DNA of 6,068 nt from Gemmatimonadota bacterium (GTDB lineage Bacteria; Gemmatimonadota; Gemmatimonadetes; Gemmatimonadales; GWC2-71-9). Within the stretch, counting starts at the first letter, position 1; every line of letters begins with the position of its first letter. The DNA is taken from positions 1 through 6,068 of the forward strand of contig QHUQ01000040.1 in the NCBI GenBank assembly GCA_003221985.1, written 5' to 3'. The position numbers were made by a program, and so were the translations under genes. Positions 5,610 through 6,068 of this stretch are shown here, piece after piece. The notes beneath the pieces are model-generated. The model saw only the letters and a list, made by a program, of their open reading frames with translations. It made no database searches and had not been told where the DNA came from.

Positions 5610-5973
5610 GGGGACCGCGGTACTCTCACAGGTTGTTGACGCGCTACTGGATCGCAAGGCGGTCGATCCGGTGATATTGGATCTACGGGGCTTGTGCGCG
5701 GCCACCGATTACTTCGTCATCGTATCCGGGACGTCGGCCGCGCATGTGCGCGGTATGGCGGACCATCTCATGACGGCACTCGCGCCGGCCGGGCTCAAGC
5801 CGCATCATGTGGAAGGGCTGGCGCAGGGACGCTGGGTCCTGCTCGACTATGTGGATTTCGTGGTGCACGTGTTTCATCCCGAGCTGCGGGAGTTCTACCA
5901 GCTCGAGCGCCTGTGGGGCGACGCTCCGGTGGTTGCCGCGGGCGACGCAGGCGGTTCAGGCGCGAAAGGATAA
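5596..5973 (+). CDS. rsfS: Ribosome silencing factor RsfS (YbeB/Iojap family)
   Basis: A 125-residue RsfS. This small protein binds L14 on the 50S subunit and blocks joining to the 30S, lowering translation when nutrients are short. Family signatures: a first helix with VVDALLDRKAVDPVILDLRG (13-32), ATDYFVIVSGTSAAHVRGMADHL (36-58), VEGLAQGRWVLLDYVDFVVHVF (72-93) and REFYQLERLWGDAP (98-111). The C-terminus is a short Gly/Ala tail. The ATG at 5596 is the only plausible start; it lies 14 bases inside the end of the fak gene, with only a weak Shine-Dalgarno, so translation probably depends on coupling to fak. In many bacteria rsfS sits with nadD or rlmH; here its neighbours are fak and an exported protein. 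Confidence 0.95.
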   Translation: MTTPEGTAVLSQVVDALLDRKAVDPVILDLRGLCAATDYFVIVSGTSAAHVRGMADHLMTALAPAGLKPHHVEGLAQGRWVLLDYVDFVVHVFHPELREFYQLERLWGDAPVVAAGDAGGSGAKG

Positions 5974-5980
5974 GGTGGCA

Positions 5981-6068
5981 ATGCGACGGACCATCACTCG
6001 TCTGGCGGTGTTTGCGGTGCTGCTGCTCAGCGCGCGGCCGCTGGCTGCGCAGTACTTCGGGCAGAACC
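5981..6068 (+). CDS. N-terminus of an exported protein, cut by the window end
   Basis: Only 29 codons are present. They encode a classic Sec signal peptide: basic MRRTITR, hydrophobic LAVFAVLLLSA, and a PLAAQ cleavage region (probably after Ala23, before Q24), then YFGQN. The ATG is seven bases after the rsfS stop. AAGG at 5972-5975 and AAAGGA at 5965-5970 give two possible Shine-Dalgarno sites, and an in-frame GTG at 5975 would add two residues. The mature start QYFGQN resembles large exported beta-propeller (PD40/TolB-like) or peptidase-like proteins that I associate with Gemmatimonadota, but so little is visible that the product cannot be named. Confidence 0.7.
   Translation, partial: MRRTITRLAVFAVLLLSARPLAAQYFGQN

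Overview
The window is a high-GC (roughly two-thirds G+C) bacterial chromosomal segment made mostly of conserved translation genes. The combination suggests a Gemmatimonadota-like bacterium: a secreted carboxypeptidase-regulatory/plug protein without a beta-barrel ending in ..IWTR, the rpsF-rpsR-DUF2232-rplI order, and a downstream exported protein starting with a signal peptide followed by QYFGQN. This taxonomic call is inference from family style, not a database match.

Layout. Bases 1-895 hold the 3' part of ychF (plus strand). It converges on a minus-strand gene (892-1662) for an exported plug-domain protein, and the two stop codons interlock in one CTAG. A 93-bp divergent intergenic region (1663-1755) carries overlapping promoter-like elements and a GC-rich hairpin leader. 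From 1756 onward there is a tight plus-strand run: rpsF (S6), rpsR (S18), a DUF2232/YybS-like polytopic membrane protein, rplI (L9), a long fatty-acid-kinase-like protein with fused DegV domain (FakA-FakB type), rsfS (ribosome silencing factor), and the first 29 codons of an exported protein running off the window. Gaps are 0-8 bases or short overlaps, so this is probably one operon.

How the genes fit together. S6 and S18 bind each other on the 30S platform, L9 is a 50S protein, RsfS blocks subunit joining by binding L14, and YchF is a ribosome-associated ATPase. The membrane protein and the fatty-acid kinase/binding protein are embedded among them, which could couple ribosome production to membrane-lipid supply (inference).

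The points most worth a second look are: (1) two genes in the run, the DUF2232 gene and the fak gene, have no ATG/GTG/TTG at the place where homology and Shine-Dalgarno position put the start; (2) the single-chain FakA-FakB architecture; (3) a 9-bp hairpin in the rpsF leader whose loop can pair with the rpsF Shine-Dalgarno, a candidate S6:S18 autoregulatory element; (4) a hairpin at the rplI/fak junction. No mobile element, CRISPR array, tRNA or rRNA was seen, and no gene-free stretch exceeds 100 bases. I do not see a clearly new defence or mobile system here.
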